The notes under the pieces: generated by a model
The model's input: the letters and a program-made list of their open reading frames with translations, nothing else
The model's database searches: none
What the model was told of the DNA's origin: nothing
In this document: positions 1 to 13,700 of the stretch, one piece after another
How the letters are laid out: the number at the start of each line of letters is the position of its first letter
Position numbering within the stretch: position 1 is the stretch's first letter
Origin: Actinostola sp. cb2023
Lineage: Eukaryota; Cnidaria; Anthozoa; Actiniaria; Actinostolidae
DNA: 64,000 bases
Assembly: GCA_033675265.1 (NCBI GenBank)
Contig: JAUJYZ010000118.1
Location: forward strand, 399,501 to 463,500
Reading direction: 5' to 3'
Translations under genes and position numbers: made by a program

Positions 1-1
1 A

Positions 2-3000
2 CCGTTACATGCAGCCATGCAGTCAATACAAAGACTAAAGGAAGAAACAACTGGCATTGCCCCAATAGATTTAGTCCAACAAATTTTACCGAAAGCAGAT
101 CAAAAGGACGAAGCCACGGGTGAAGAGCCTACAAATGTAGCTACTCCTGATCCAGCAAACAATGTCAATGGTGAGTAAGAAAGAAATAATCGACTAATAT
201 ACGTGGTAATTACTGTTCACTCACGGTGAGTTACAGCACATAGGTCATCATAAAACTGATTGTGAATGCCCGCTACGCAGTACGCTATGGGCTATTATAA
301 CTTCTCAGCTTGGACTTAGGTTCTAACTGATTGGTTCCAACCACTTAGTTCTAGCTTCATACTTTTCCACTTTCAGTTGAGTTTTGTACAACTGCGTACA
401 TAAGTTTCTTCAAGTTTTACCATCCGGTTAATCATAGTTAATTAAAGACTTGAATACATGTAAAACTGTGAATTATACATATAAATGAATAATGAAGCTC
501 AGATTTTTCTGTAGTGGTTGAGTGTGTTCTAACGTGGGGTTATCGCTTCCTTATGTAAAACTGTGAAATTAAAGTAGGGAAATTTCCCTAAATGATAGCC
601 AACGAATTAAGATGTCAGTTTGAGTAGCATGCAAGGAACAAATAATTCTGAATGTGAATGATAAAAATCCATTCAACAAGTTATAGGATACGATCAAAGT
701 AGCTGTACTTCCAGTTTAGAAGCTGTTTCCCTTTTGAGTTTCGTCGCTCGAAACCGGTCACACTTGAATTAGACGAAACTATTTACGAAACTATAATTAA
801 ATATTGACTTATTGAAGGTATGCTAACTATTATTGGGTTCATCGAGCCTGGAAAAAAAGCTGAGAGTTACATGTAACGTTCTTTTTGTGCTACAAGACAA
901 ACACTAAAAGTGTGAAATATAGTACTAATTCTAAATACAGTGAAATAGTACTATATTTCTATTGTTTTCTATTGTTTCATCAGTCTAGTTTAGTACTAAA
1001 TACTTAGTTCTATACTTAGTACTATTTAGTTTAAAATATACCTCCTACTTCTCTTCAACCCCCTCCTCCCTCCCACCCGATAAACAATTCCCCCTCCCCC
1101 ACCCGATAAACAACCCCTTCCCTTCCCTTCCCCGATGAACAAAATCTGAACGGGCGCCATGATTAATATTGATTGGACTCCCTGTGGTACCATGGAGTTG
1201 TGTCAGTGCATATCAGCTGGATTGTTGAAACATGAACTGAAATCAAAATAACTTACATGCCAAATAGCGTTACATTGATGAGTAGTTCCACCACAACCGA
1301 TGATTCCTCTAACTTGTTACCAAGAGGTAGATTTTAACTTAATTCTAACCAGTTTTTCGATCTGTGGACATGGAATACATGTTTGGAAGGTCAATGCCTG
1401 AGCAAATGATATTATAAACGAGGAAAAATAACTTCTTTTGATGGATTACAGTTGATCCAGAACTCAGTGAACCAAGTGAGGAAGACATGGAGATGGTCGA
1501 CAATCCTGCAGACGTAGTCTTTGTATATCAAGTAAGTTTAATTAGATTTTGTTATTGATTCCCAAATAGACTCGGTCAGATTTTGCTGGATCCGATATTA
1601 ACTTATTGATATGATATTGATTCTGTGTAAATTGGATCAATTTTGTTTGGCTGAAATTACACCATGAAGAGTACGACATAGTTGTCAAGACTTCCTGTGT
1701 TATATAAGCTTACTAAGCCAAAATCATTGTTATCGTAGTACGTACTAGCATTGTGATTCAACCATTTTGACCAACACTGATTTCCTAACAGTTTATCATG
1801 ATTACACTGGAATTGGGATTCCTGTGTCTTTATCACCATTCTACCACCCAGGGGGGGGGAGGGGGGGGGGGGGGGGGGGGCTATAGGGGGGGGGGGGGGG
1901 GGGCTATAGGTGGGGGGGGGCTATAGGTAGGGGGGGGGGGGGGGGGGCTATACTAATAATAATAACTTTATTTCAAGAGGGTAAACACTTTACAGCTAAA
2001 GCTGATAAACTAGTGGCCCTCAATACTGTAGCCTGCGTAGCGGCGTACGGGAAAAGGGAAGGAGGGAGGGGAAGGGGAGGAGAGGGGATTGGGGAGAGGG
2101 GATTGGGGAGAGAGCGGAAGGGAACGCCTGCAATGATAAACCCCACATTCCTCAATACACCCCCTAATTAATATTCAAGATTGCGAAATAAATAAACCAA
2201 TCAAAATCGTCTTTTTTACACTGTGAAGTGTGAAATGTACATGTAATTTGACAATCGAGCGAGGGAAAGGCATGGAGCGCTTAAAAGTCTTTTTACGATC
2301 TATGGTATTTATAAAAGGCTACACAAACTGAATAAACATAGCACTAAATGAAAGGAAGAAAGGAAGTTTTTATTAGAGACAGTTATCTACAGAATCATAC
2401 AACTGTCAACATATTTATACGATTGCGGACGTTTCTGAACGAACTCCTGATCGAATCGCCGTTTTCAAAAAACCTTTGAACTTCGGTCCGTAGATACCCA
2501 CATTCAACTGAATCCTTCCTTTTAATCCTTAATAGATTCCCAGAAAGTTAAATTACCGTGGAAGTTTTTATTAGAGACTATCAGTCCAGTATATAAGAAT
2601 CGAGAAGAGAAGAGAAGGCCAGATATCTAGAGAATCAACTGTCAACATTACGAGTTAATTAAGCTTTCTACTTTACGATTAGCTCGAGTTTTACCCTAAC
2701 TTGTTCGACATCGTATTATAGAGCTTTTAAAACAAATCCTCTGGAACCAGGGTACTCGAGCTTCTTGTTCAAAGCACAGTTGTGGTATTTTAGCCTGACT
2801 TGCTGAAACCCCTTGTGGACTCCTTGTGTCTGTTACTTCTTCAGTAGACTGATTCCATAAGTCGGTCTGTTCGCTCTTTGTCGCCGATTCTGAGCGACCT
2901 CCAGGGTAAAAGAGTGAAAACATGCAGCCGCTTATGGAATCAGTCTACTTCTTCAGCACTAGCGAAGATCAATTTTGGCGGCGACTCGTGTAGTACAAGA

Positions 3001-4734
3001 GATTCCCAAGAACTTGGCCTCAATCGGCTTCGTGTTGTACTTGAAAAACCGCTTCTCCTTTCACTTCAGCGAATACTCTAAAAATTAGGCTTTGCGACCT
3101 TTTCCTTATAACAAGGAGTTTATAACACTGAGTTTTGTTCTGTTTTATAACTATACGGCCATCTCAGAATCAATCATTATCGAACGCCAGTGTTTAGACC
3201 GTCGCTTCAAACGACGGAGATCAATTTTCATTTAAAACAATAGAGGCATTTGATTGACAGCTGATTAACCAATGGGAATTTTACGTTCAAAATTTGAACG
3301 TAAAATACGAGGAATGTGGGGTTATCATTGCAGGCGTTCCCTTCAGCTCTCTCCCCAATCCCCTCTCCTCTCTTCCCCTCCTCCCCTTCCCCCCTTCCCC
3401 TCCCTCCTTCCCTTTTCCCGTACGCCGCTACGCAGGCTATCAATACTGCAATACTATAATAAAACTACAGCTCTCATATATAAAGTGGTTGGGATGCTTG
3501 TCGAAAATTTTGAAAATGACTCCTAAAAGGTACCTGAGTCTTGTCCAGGTGGGCATGCAGGCCCGTAGGAGGGGGGGTTCGAGGGGTTCGAACGAACCCC
3601 CCTCGAGGATATTGTTTTTATTTTTTTATAGTTTTCTTTTAGATTTCTTTTAGTTTTATATACGAGATCGTTTCAGAATGATGGTCTTCCTGTGTTGAAA
3701 GCATTTTATAAATTGTACATACTCTACATTTTCATGTACCTTTCAAGTATTGTTACAAAACTTATGTTAGTAGATCGTTCTAGGCCGTGAGCGCACGTAC
3801 AAGCCGACAATCGATGTCTTTATGTACCTCGTCACTCGGAAGTAACAAGCTTAGGAGCGGTCATTATATTGTGACTAATAGTTGCCTATCAATGTCCACT
3901 GTAAATCATATACTAAGCAGTGATCGGCAAATAATAGTAAGCCGAACTTTAGTCAAGTTAAAAGTAAGGTCCAACTAGGAATCTAGTGTTTTACCAATGC
4001 TGTAGCAGCAACACAAGCGAAATCGGAATAGTAAAGGTTATAAGCTATCCGAAAGTACGAAAATAATAGGAATTAAACGAGAATGGGAAGAATAGTATAC
4101 ACTTGTGAACAGCAGCTAAGGTGTGGCTGATAAGCTGTACACAAAAGTAGGAGCAAAAAAATAAGTAAGAAAAAATACGTTTAAGTACCTTTTACCTTAG
4201 CTTAAAAATACCCTAGAAATGCAGGAAATGACGTTTAAGAAGACCTAGATTTCAAAAATTTTCGGCGGGGCCTGCCCCCGTACCCGCCTAGAAGGGTGCA
4301 CCTTCGGTGCACACGAAACTGGATCATTCTAAAATGAACCCCATGTAGAGAATGCCTGCTACGGGCCTGGCATGGCAACAAGTAATTTTTACCCCTAAGA
4401 GGTACCAACTCTAAAGTGACAAAAGCTACAACTGTCATAGCGGCTGTCATTATCTTATCTCGGGTATCTTATTTACTGACAAACACCCTAAAAGGTACCA
4501 GCTTAGTCTCTTGTGGTCTTTTTAGATTTGTGACACCCTAAGAGGTACCAAATTGCAAATCTGGACCCCTAAATGGTACGACGAGCATCCCAACCACTTT
4601 ATATATCGGAGTCCCCCCCAGGATTAGAGTTGAAGTTGGGTAGTTGTTTGGGCCATGAGAGAATGAGATGAGACGAAAAGATGCAAGAGCTCAAGTAAGG
4701 CAGGGTTTTGTGATACTGCAGTAGCAGCAGCGCT

Positions 4735-4782
<48 letters not shown>

Positions 4783-7700
4783 TAGCAGCAGTATCATAAC
4801 CTGCACTACCAACAACAACCATCATATTGTAAATTAATTTGTAATTTAAACTATTAGAGTACAAACACTAAAAGCGTGCAACATAAATAGTGCTAAATTA
4901 TGCTAATTCTCTTGAAAATCTTGTAGTTGCAATCAGGCATATTATAAGGAATGTAAACACGTTTGATTGTCACTGATTTTGGTAAAAAAATACTGTATTT
5001 ACCGGGACGTTTCGGATGCATACTGCAACCTTCATCAGCTGGATGTATTCTATTGTTTTCTATTGTTTAAAATTTTAGTGCTATTTAGCACTAAATAGTG
5101 CAAAGTATTGCATGCTTTAATTATTACTTTATTAATTACTTACAAACCACCATACATGTTTTCTAAAATGTTTTTTTGTTAAAAAATGCTTGATATTTTT
5201 ATGGTATTCCCATAGGATGCTGCTGTATTTCTACATGAAGGGACGGATAATGACAAATTTGACCATCACCCAACTCGTTCAACAATGATGTGGTACAATA
5301 TATCACACAGCACATGGTATAATATTGTAGATTTGATGACATCGACATTGTTACTCAGCCTAGCACTTGCAGAGAAAACCAATGCAATAGTGCCCAAAGA
5401 TGACATCTTATCTCTTCCTGTCCCGGTAAGTACTGAAGCAGAAATTAATAGATTTGATGGCATCGACATTGTTACTCAGCCTAGCACTTGCAGAGAAAAC
5501 CAATGCAATAGTGCCCAATGATGACATCTTATCTCTTCCTGTCCCGGTAAGTACTGAAGCAGAAATTAATAGATTTTGTAGAAAGGTAAAAATTAACAAG
5601 ACTGTGCAGTATTTAACAAATAGATGTAGCTTCAACCGTGTTCCGTTCAGTAATATATAAAGCACATAGGAAGTGACGAGAGCACAAAAGAAGTGTAGGG
5701 AGAAACACGAGCCGTAGGTTGAAGCTGTTGTATTTGCTTTATTACGGACCGTATATAGAAACTATGGATTTTTGATAAAAAAGAACAAGAATGGTGAAAA
5801 ATTGGCAAGAAATTTGAGGATTTTGAATGAAATTTTAGCACAACACATGTAGATAGTAAGTCATACAACACTATGGTTAGAGTGACATAGAAAAATAATA
5901 TATTGACGCGACTCCACACTGTACAGTTTTTGGGTCATTTGCACCCTGAGCATCCCATAATGTATTAGCCAAAACAATAGAATCCAAAATGACCACCGTA
6001 TCGGTAAAAAGGTCTATTGTATCTGAATATGGTTTCATTGAAGATCGAACCAGTCAAATATTTTCACTCTGTCGATATGTACATCATAATTATGTTGAAA
6101 ACTAGAAAAGTGATTGGTTAATTAAGTACCACTGTTGTATCATTAGGTACATGGTGTGCTGGAAATAGCGGCATTAACACTGCTGGGCCTTGGAATGGTG
6201 GTCAAAATTAAGTGGCAAGGATTGAAATATTTCTTCACCCATAAGAGGTCTTTATGTAAGGTAAATGAATGAACAGTTAAAATTTGTTTGGTTTTATAAA
6301 CAACTTGGAAGTGATAGTAAGCAATGAATGGCAAGTAATCAATCGCCACTTGATCACGAGTCTTGCACTTTAAATTGCATGCAATTTTCCTAGCACATGC
6401 ACAATTTCAAGATGTGTTCAGCTATGCAATTTGTTGCTATGCACAATGTTGCAGATGTAAGGGCCGCAATGTACCTTAAGGTACCAGGGGACCTTTGTGA
6501 CCACTGTTCACTGAAAGCCGCGTAGCGCGCTAACCACTCGTCCAACATGTATAAAAGTATACATGTTCTTAAAGCTGAATAAATGCAGATTCTAAATATG
6601 CTTGAGATTATTTCCTATTTTGTTTAAATACTTTTGTTATTTGCACATCTTAGAAAATTCGACCGGCCTTGTTCAAAGAGTAGCGTGCAGGCGGGAATTC
6701 AATCGATTTCTAAACGGAAAGTGTCATTGTAATGACCACTCTTTGTTCTAAAAAAACGATTTCCAATAATTTACATCATAAATCATCAAATAACTTTTAA
6801 ACGAGGCAACGTATAAAAAATTGGAGATATGGATTTTTAGAACAAAGTGTGCTCGTTATAATGACACTTGCCGTTTAGAAATCGATTGAATTCCCATGTG
6901 CACGCTACTCTTTGAACAAGGCCGGTCCAATTTTCTAAAATGTGCAATAACAAAAAAATGCTTACAAAATAGGAAATAATCTCAAGCATATTTAGAATCT
7001 GCATTTATTCAGCTTTAAGAACATGTATACTTTTATACATGTTGGACGAGTGGTTAGCGCGCTACGCGGCTTTCAGTGAACAGTGGTCACAAAGGTCCCC
7101 TGGTACCTTAATAAGTTGGCTCACAACAATTGCAGAGGTGGACACACGCTGCAATCATATCACCAGCAATATTGCACACCATACCGGGTGTATCTGTACA
7201 TTAACTCTTTTCCAAATTTTTTTTTTATTTTTTTACTTTTACTTTCATAGGAATGAACGTTTGAACAAAAATAGTGACAGTCACTGTAACCCATTGTAAT
7301 GTTGCAAAGGACTTTTGATCAAATTTGCAAAGTCTGATCACAAGCCCCTACAATGCTATGCATCCAATCACCAGTTCTCTAGCTAGCCAGTTTTTCTTAA
7401 AAAAGGATAAAGCATTAACTTTTTTTCCAAACTGGTCCTTTCTAAGCTATCCCATCCTATCACTCACACGCACTTCCTATTTTATCCTTTTTCTCTTTCT
7501 TATAGTTTGTTGTTTGGTGTATTGTATACGTTGAGGCTATTGTGGTACTTATACGAAGCAAAAACCACGTCAGAGTTTCAAGAGCCCTTCGCCCTCTTTT
7601 TCTGATTGACAGTAATTATTTGCGAGGAACGAGAAGGTAGCTGCATCCTGCAATTTTTATCAACTGTTGGTTGTAAATAATAATCAAATAGTTGTGGTGA

Positions 7701-10700
7701 TTGACAACAGATTTGCTACAATATGTCATGCTTTATCTACTTTTTTTTTAGAGTTTTAAGGCAAATAATCTTATCACTTCCTCCTATTCTTGACATGTTG
7801 GTTCTGCTCATGTTTTTCATCTTCATATTTTCAATCTTAGGTAAGTCTTAGACATAGAGTCGTTTTCGTATGAGTGGGAAACCTACGGTATGGAGTTATG
7901 GTCGTGGTATGGAATGAAACACATTGTATTCAACCAGTCACAGCATGCAAAATCATTTTACAACCAATCAGAATGCTTGGATACCGCACAATGATGGCAC
8001 GATACTGTCACTGCACGGCACGAACCGTATCGTAACTACTTCCCACTCATACGAAAACGACTCTAATGATGTGCACTGTACTGTAAATTTCCCCCTCGTA
8101 TGAAAACAACTCTAAGATTATCGACACTTTAACATTGTGTTTATTATGGTTGCAGGTTTTTACTTGTTTTCATTAAATCCTAAAGATGAGGTGAGTTAAT
8201 TGTGATTTTTCTTTTATTCCAATGTTCATCTTCAACCAATCACAGCATGTAAAATCATTGCTCAGCCAATCAGAATGCTTGGACATGGCACTGTCACCAC
8301 ATGGCACAGCCACCGCACCGCATGAAACATAATTAGTTCCCACTCATACAAAAACGACTTTAAAAATCATGCAGTGTCTCTTTATCAGTGATAATTTTAA
8401 TGATAAAATCAGTGATAAAGATGGAACTAATGTTTTATAAAATGATCACTGGGGTGTAAAGGTCTAGCTATCATGCACATGACCAATATATACCTATTCC
8501 AAATATAATTGTCCGGGCCGAAAGCAACAAGCAAGAAGCTGACGACCGCAAAGGACTTTGGGAATCTCCTAATTAATTAATTTATCCGTGGTACTTGAGA
8601 AGTCATCCCTACGAGTGTTGAATAGCAATCATTTGGAACTATTCGGCGATTTGAAAATGCATGTTGTCAAAATGTCTACGGATGAATAAATGAATAAGGA
8701 GAAAGTCCCAATACCCTTTGCGGTCGTCAGCTTCTTGCTTGTTGCTTTCGGCGGGGACAACGATTTTTGGAATAGGTGTATATTGGAAAATCACTATTGG
8801 CCAAATTGCTCATACATTATTAATGCCATGTGATTTTTTTCTTTATAGTTCTTTGAATCATTTCAAAGGAGTTTTGTGAGTTTGTTTGTACTTCTAACCA
8901 CTGCAAAGTAAGTCCGTTATGATGTTCTTTTTGCAAAATGTATAACAACTTTAATAATCACAGTATGTGTGCAGTATGATGGAAGGTTGTTGTTGTTCTT
9001 TGTGATATTAATATTTTAAATACTTTCTTCTAATGTTAGTCATATCGGTACTTGTATAATTTTATTGTTTTTATGTTATTATATTATTTTTATTTTTTTA
9101 CATTATTATTAGTGTTTATTTATGTTGGTGATCAATTACAATAATATTATTAACAAATAAGAATTTCTATAGTATATTTTCCAGACTTACCAATAATATT
9201 GATTAAAAGTGAAAAAAGTATAACTTATTGTATAAGAAAACTAATTAAGATGATAGAAAATTTGTATTATCCTGTATTATATTTGATTATATTTGAATTT
9301 GTATTATGTGTATTATATTTGAATATTTTATAGCTTTTCTTTTTCTTTTTTTACACTTTTTATTAGTATCGTTAATGTAAAGTGCTTTAGAATATATATA
9401 AATTTTATTTATTTATATTTATTTATCCTTCTTGTTGATTTTGACTCAGTTACCCAGATGTCATGATGCCGTCCTATGCTAAGTCAAGATGGTCTGTCCT
9501 GTATTTTGTAGCATATATTGGTATAGCGCTTTACTTTCTCATGAACCTGGTAAGATCAACAGTAGTCACATTTGGATAGAAGAATGAAAAGAGAAATAGA
9601 AGAAAATGTGCAATGATACTCTATCATATGCGAGAAGTTAAATGCAGGGGCCCATGAATAGGATCGAGTCTCCATCTTCTATATTGGGTCTGTGAGCCAT
9701 CCCAGATCCAGATCAGGGGCCAATAATTATTGTTCGAAAGGTGATTAGTGCTCGATTAGCTCTAATTGCCTTTCGAACAACCGGGCCCAGCTGGCTATTT
9801 ATAGAACTATTTTCCATTGTTCAAGAACCAATCAGATTGCATCAAGGATAAATTAAGGAAAATATACCAATAGATTGTAAATAAATCCTATAGAGCAACT
9901 GCAAAGATCCCTTAAGAGTCAAGTGAATTCTAATGGGCTCCTGTTAAATGAGTATATAGTTAGACATTTACATTAGCTTGTGGCCTCATTTGATACTTTG
10001 GTATTTCTCCATTTACTCTCAATATCAGATGCTAAAAAGATTGAAATTCATTATATTCTTATTTGTTTAATTCCAGCTTATTCATTTGTTTTTCATTTGG
10101 CCACTTTTGACAGCTATACCTCAATCTATTTTCAGTTACTGGCTGTGGTCTACGAAACCTTCACTAGCATAGAAAAGAACAAATTCAGGAAGCTCTTTCT
10201 CCACAAAAGACATGCTGCAAGACACGCATACAGTTTGCTGTGTAACAAAGATGTTAGTTTTTCTAATAAGTTACTATTTAAACTACTTATATAAATGCAA
10301 TAGACCCTTTCAGCTTGGGCGTATTATTTTAGGTCTATTTTAATACTCTGTGTTGTAATAAATAAAATGTCTTTTTTTCAGCCACCTCACTGGATCTCAC
10401 TTCGTCAATTTCTGGGAATGATGACGTACTTTAAACCCAAGAATGGTAAAGTTTTATTTCAAGAACATATTTTTTACCTTTTTCCTTGGCCGTTTATAGA
10501 ATGATTTGTACATTGTTGTTTTCCGCAGAAGTTCTTCAAAATTACTTCGTGTATAAAGCACTTGAAACTGATATCAAAGGTGGACTCAGGTACAGTAGGG
10601 AGGCACTGTATACATGTATATAATTGAACCTTTGGTAAATGTCAGATGTTCTTTGCGAAAATCAAAATGGAAGTTCGTTCATATTTTCCCGCCATTCAAA

Positions 10701-13700
10701 ACAGCGCGCGCGCAAAAATCAAAGTTTTCCCGCCATTTGTTTCAAAATTAAACGCGCGCGCCCGCAGTGGACGTGCGCCGGCCGTTCTTTGTAAAACAGC
10801 CACAGGAAATTCTTTTTATTTCCCTTTTCAAAAGTTTGGAGGAGTTCTATGATGTCTTTGAGAAGAAAGAACTGAATTGGAAAAAGGTAAAGATAAAATA
10901 GTAAGCTTATATTGTATGATTAGAAAAGCTATTCGTTACGTTATGTACTGGACTATGTACTGTAGTTTGTACTGTGTACAGATCTGTGTACATGGTGTTC
11001 AGGTTCTGTTGTTGTTCGGCAGGTTTCTGATTATGACGAGTGGTTCAAGTGTTTGAAGGAAAAACCAAGACCTGTCAGCTTTATTTATAGCGTATTGAAA
11101 GGTGGGTTATCGATGAAACTTGAAGTTTTGTGGCCAATGTGATTGCAGCGTGTCGTTTATCTCTCTTGTTGTCTGTAAGTGTAATCCTACTTCTGCAATA
11201 TGGCACATGCAATGCTGTACTCAGTGTGTCCTCACGTTATTAAAAGCCTACTTTAATCTGTAGGTATCAACTGGCTGGTTACCTCAAAGGGATTTGAATG
11301 TTTTATTTGTAAGTATAAATAAGATAGTTTTATTACATTTGGTATCAACATAATGAGTTGTCGTGTATGCTTCTAGATGTAGCCATTATTGCAAATGGAT
11401 GTACGTTCATCTATGAGATTGTTATGCTATCACGTAAGTAGTAGACCTATAAGTGCAAAAATGAATGGATGATGGAAGGAATGAAGAAAGGATGGAAGGA
11501 AGGATGGAAGGAAGGAAGGATGGAAAGAAGGAATGAACGAACGAACGAATGAATAAGCCATGAATTGATGAACGAAAATATGAACAAACGGATAAATGAA
11601 TGAATGAACAAATGAATGGATGAATAAATAAATGAACAAATGCCTGAATGAATGAATGAATGAACGTACATTTGAATGAATGAATGAATAAATAAATGAA
11701 CGTATAAATAAATGAACAAATGTCTGAATGAATGAACGAACGGATAAATGAATGAATGAATAAATGAATGAATCAGTGAACAAATGTCTGAATGAATGGG
11801 TGAAGGAATATACGAATGCAGTCTCCTGACGAATGAATGAATTAATGGACGAATAAATAAATAAACAAATCACTGCTTGAATGAATGAACGAACGGATAA
11901 ATGCCTGAATGAATGAATGAACAAATGATTGACTGGATGAATACACAAAAAAAGAAGTGGGAAGAAGTGTATGGGAATAAGTAATGAAGAAAAAGAATTA
12001 ATAAATAAAAACTACGTATCGTATAATTTCTATGCAGACATCCCTGCGGAACAAAGAGAAAGTCAAGTCTTCCAAAACCGTTGGTATAACGTTCTCTTTA
12101 TTGCAAGTAAGTATGCTGGTCCATTATTATTATTTATTTATTTAATTATATTAGTTATTATTTTTATTATTTTTTATAATCATTATTTTACATCTGTAGT
12201 GATGGGAAACCTTTGCAGATTAAAGATTTAGAATTAGAATTGCAACAGGGTATTTGTAGGGCTTATTGTTTATATATTTGCGTTTGTATTTAGTCTATTG
12301 TACAGAAGCACTGCTGAAGCTTGTTGGACTTGGTGCAAGGGAGTACTTTAATTCCGGATTCAATTGGTAGGTTGATAATTGTACAGAGACACTCATGACT
12401 GTTGTAGATGAAGTACCTCTAGATCATTTAAACCATTATATTACAGTGTGACTACACCAACCAAGGCCACCCAAACAAATTTTCATACAAATTATCCAAT
12501 CACAATTGAGTATTTTAAACAATAGAATCTGCACAAAGGGAAAATTTGAAAAAAGCATATATTTTACTTTACAGTATATGTGTATGTATATGATCAAGAG
12601 TGAACAAGATTAGAAACAGTTTAAATTGTAGAATTCGACATCATTCTGTTATTCAGCGTCACAAATGTGATTAGAAAATTTGATTCAAAATTTGTTTGGG
12701 TGGCCTTGGTTGGTGTAGTCACACCGTAATCTTGATTTCCTCCGCTTGATTGTGGGCCAATCTCATTACACTGCATAAACACAGGGATCCCATAAACTCC
12801 GTTGCATCGCAACACAGGGATCCCATAAACTTGAATGGGGGATTTGAGGTCATTCTTTCTTATGTATTTATTCGTATTTATTTATTAGTTTTGACTTCGT
12901 GGTGACTGTTCTTGGTCTGACTGGACTGATAGGTGCTGCTACCAAAAGCTTTTCAATGTCATTCATCGTTTGTATTCGACCTCTGAGACTGTTACTGTAA
13001 GTACGTCGTAGTATACTAGAGTCGTTTTCGTATGAGTGAGAAACCCACGGCACGGAGTTACGGTACGGAATCGAAGACATTCTATTTAACCAACCACAGC
13101 GCGCAAAATCATTGCTCAACCAATCAGAATGCTTGGATACGTACCGTATACTGTAACTACTTCCCACTCATACAAAAACCACTCTAACTACCTTTCCCCA
13201 AACGTACAACCAACTCTTATATTTTTACTTTAGACTTTTTAAATTAAAACAAAGATATCGCGATGTTCTGGAAACAATGTGGGTTCTTACGCCAAGAATG
13301 TTCAGGTATGCTGATCATGCGCACTATTGATATCATCATCATCATAATTATTCATCACCACTGCCATCCATAAATCCCACCGCTGACATCAGTAGAGAAT
13401 TTCAGACGATACATACACGGTGCAATATTGCGCGCAATATTGCTGGCGATATGATTGCAGCATGTATCCACCTTCTCTAATTGTTGTGACCAAAATTATT
13501 GAAAATTATTGAACATTGCGCACAACAAATTCTAGAGGTGAACACACGTTGAAACAGTGCATGCCATCAATATCGAAATCGTGTGTCTGAATCAGTGGAG
13601 TACTTACCTGACCGATACTTACCACTAGGGGGAGGGTTGGGTGGAGCAATGATCTGTAAAGTCACAAGGCTCGTTTTCATTGTTTTTTTCTCCGTTTTTC

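Noticed and set aside
4624..4818. Poly-alanine ORF on minus
   Set aside because: AGC microsatellite translation only.
6476..7111. tRNA-like block GGACGAGTGGTTAGCGCGCT considered as a tRNA gene
   Set aside because: No cloverleaf can be completed, no B box (GGTTCGANTCC) was seen, and the block is part of palindrome arms.
11430..11948. 172-aa Ser/Phe/His/Ile-rich ORF on minus
   Set aside because: Product of the GAAT/GGAA microsatellite; no splice or domain context.
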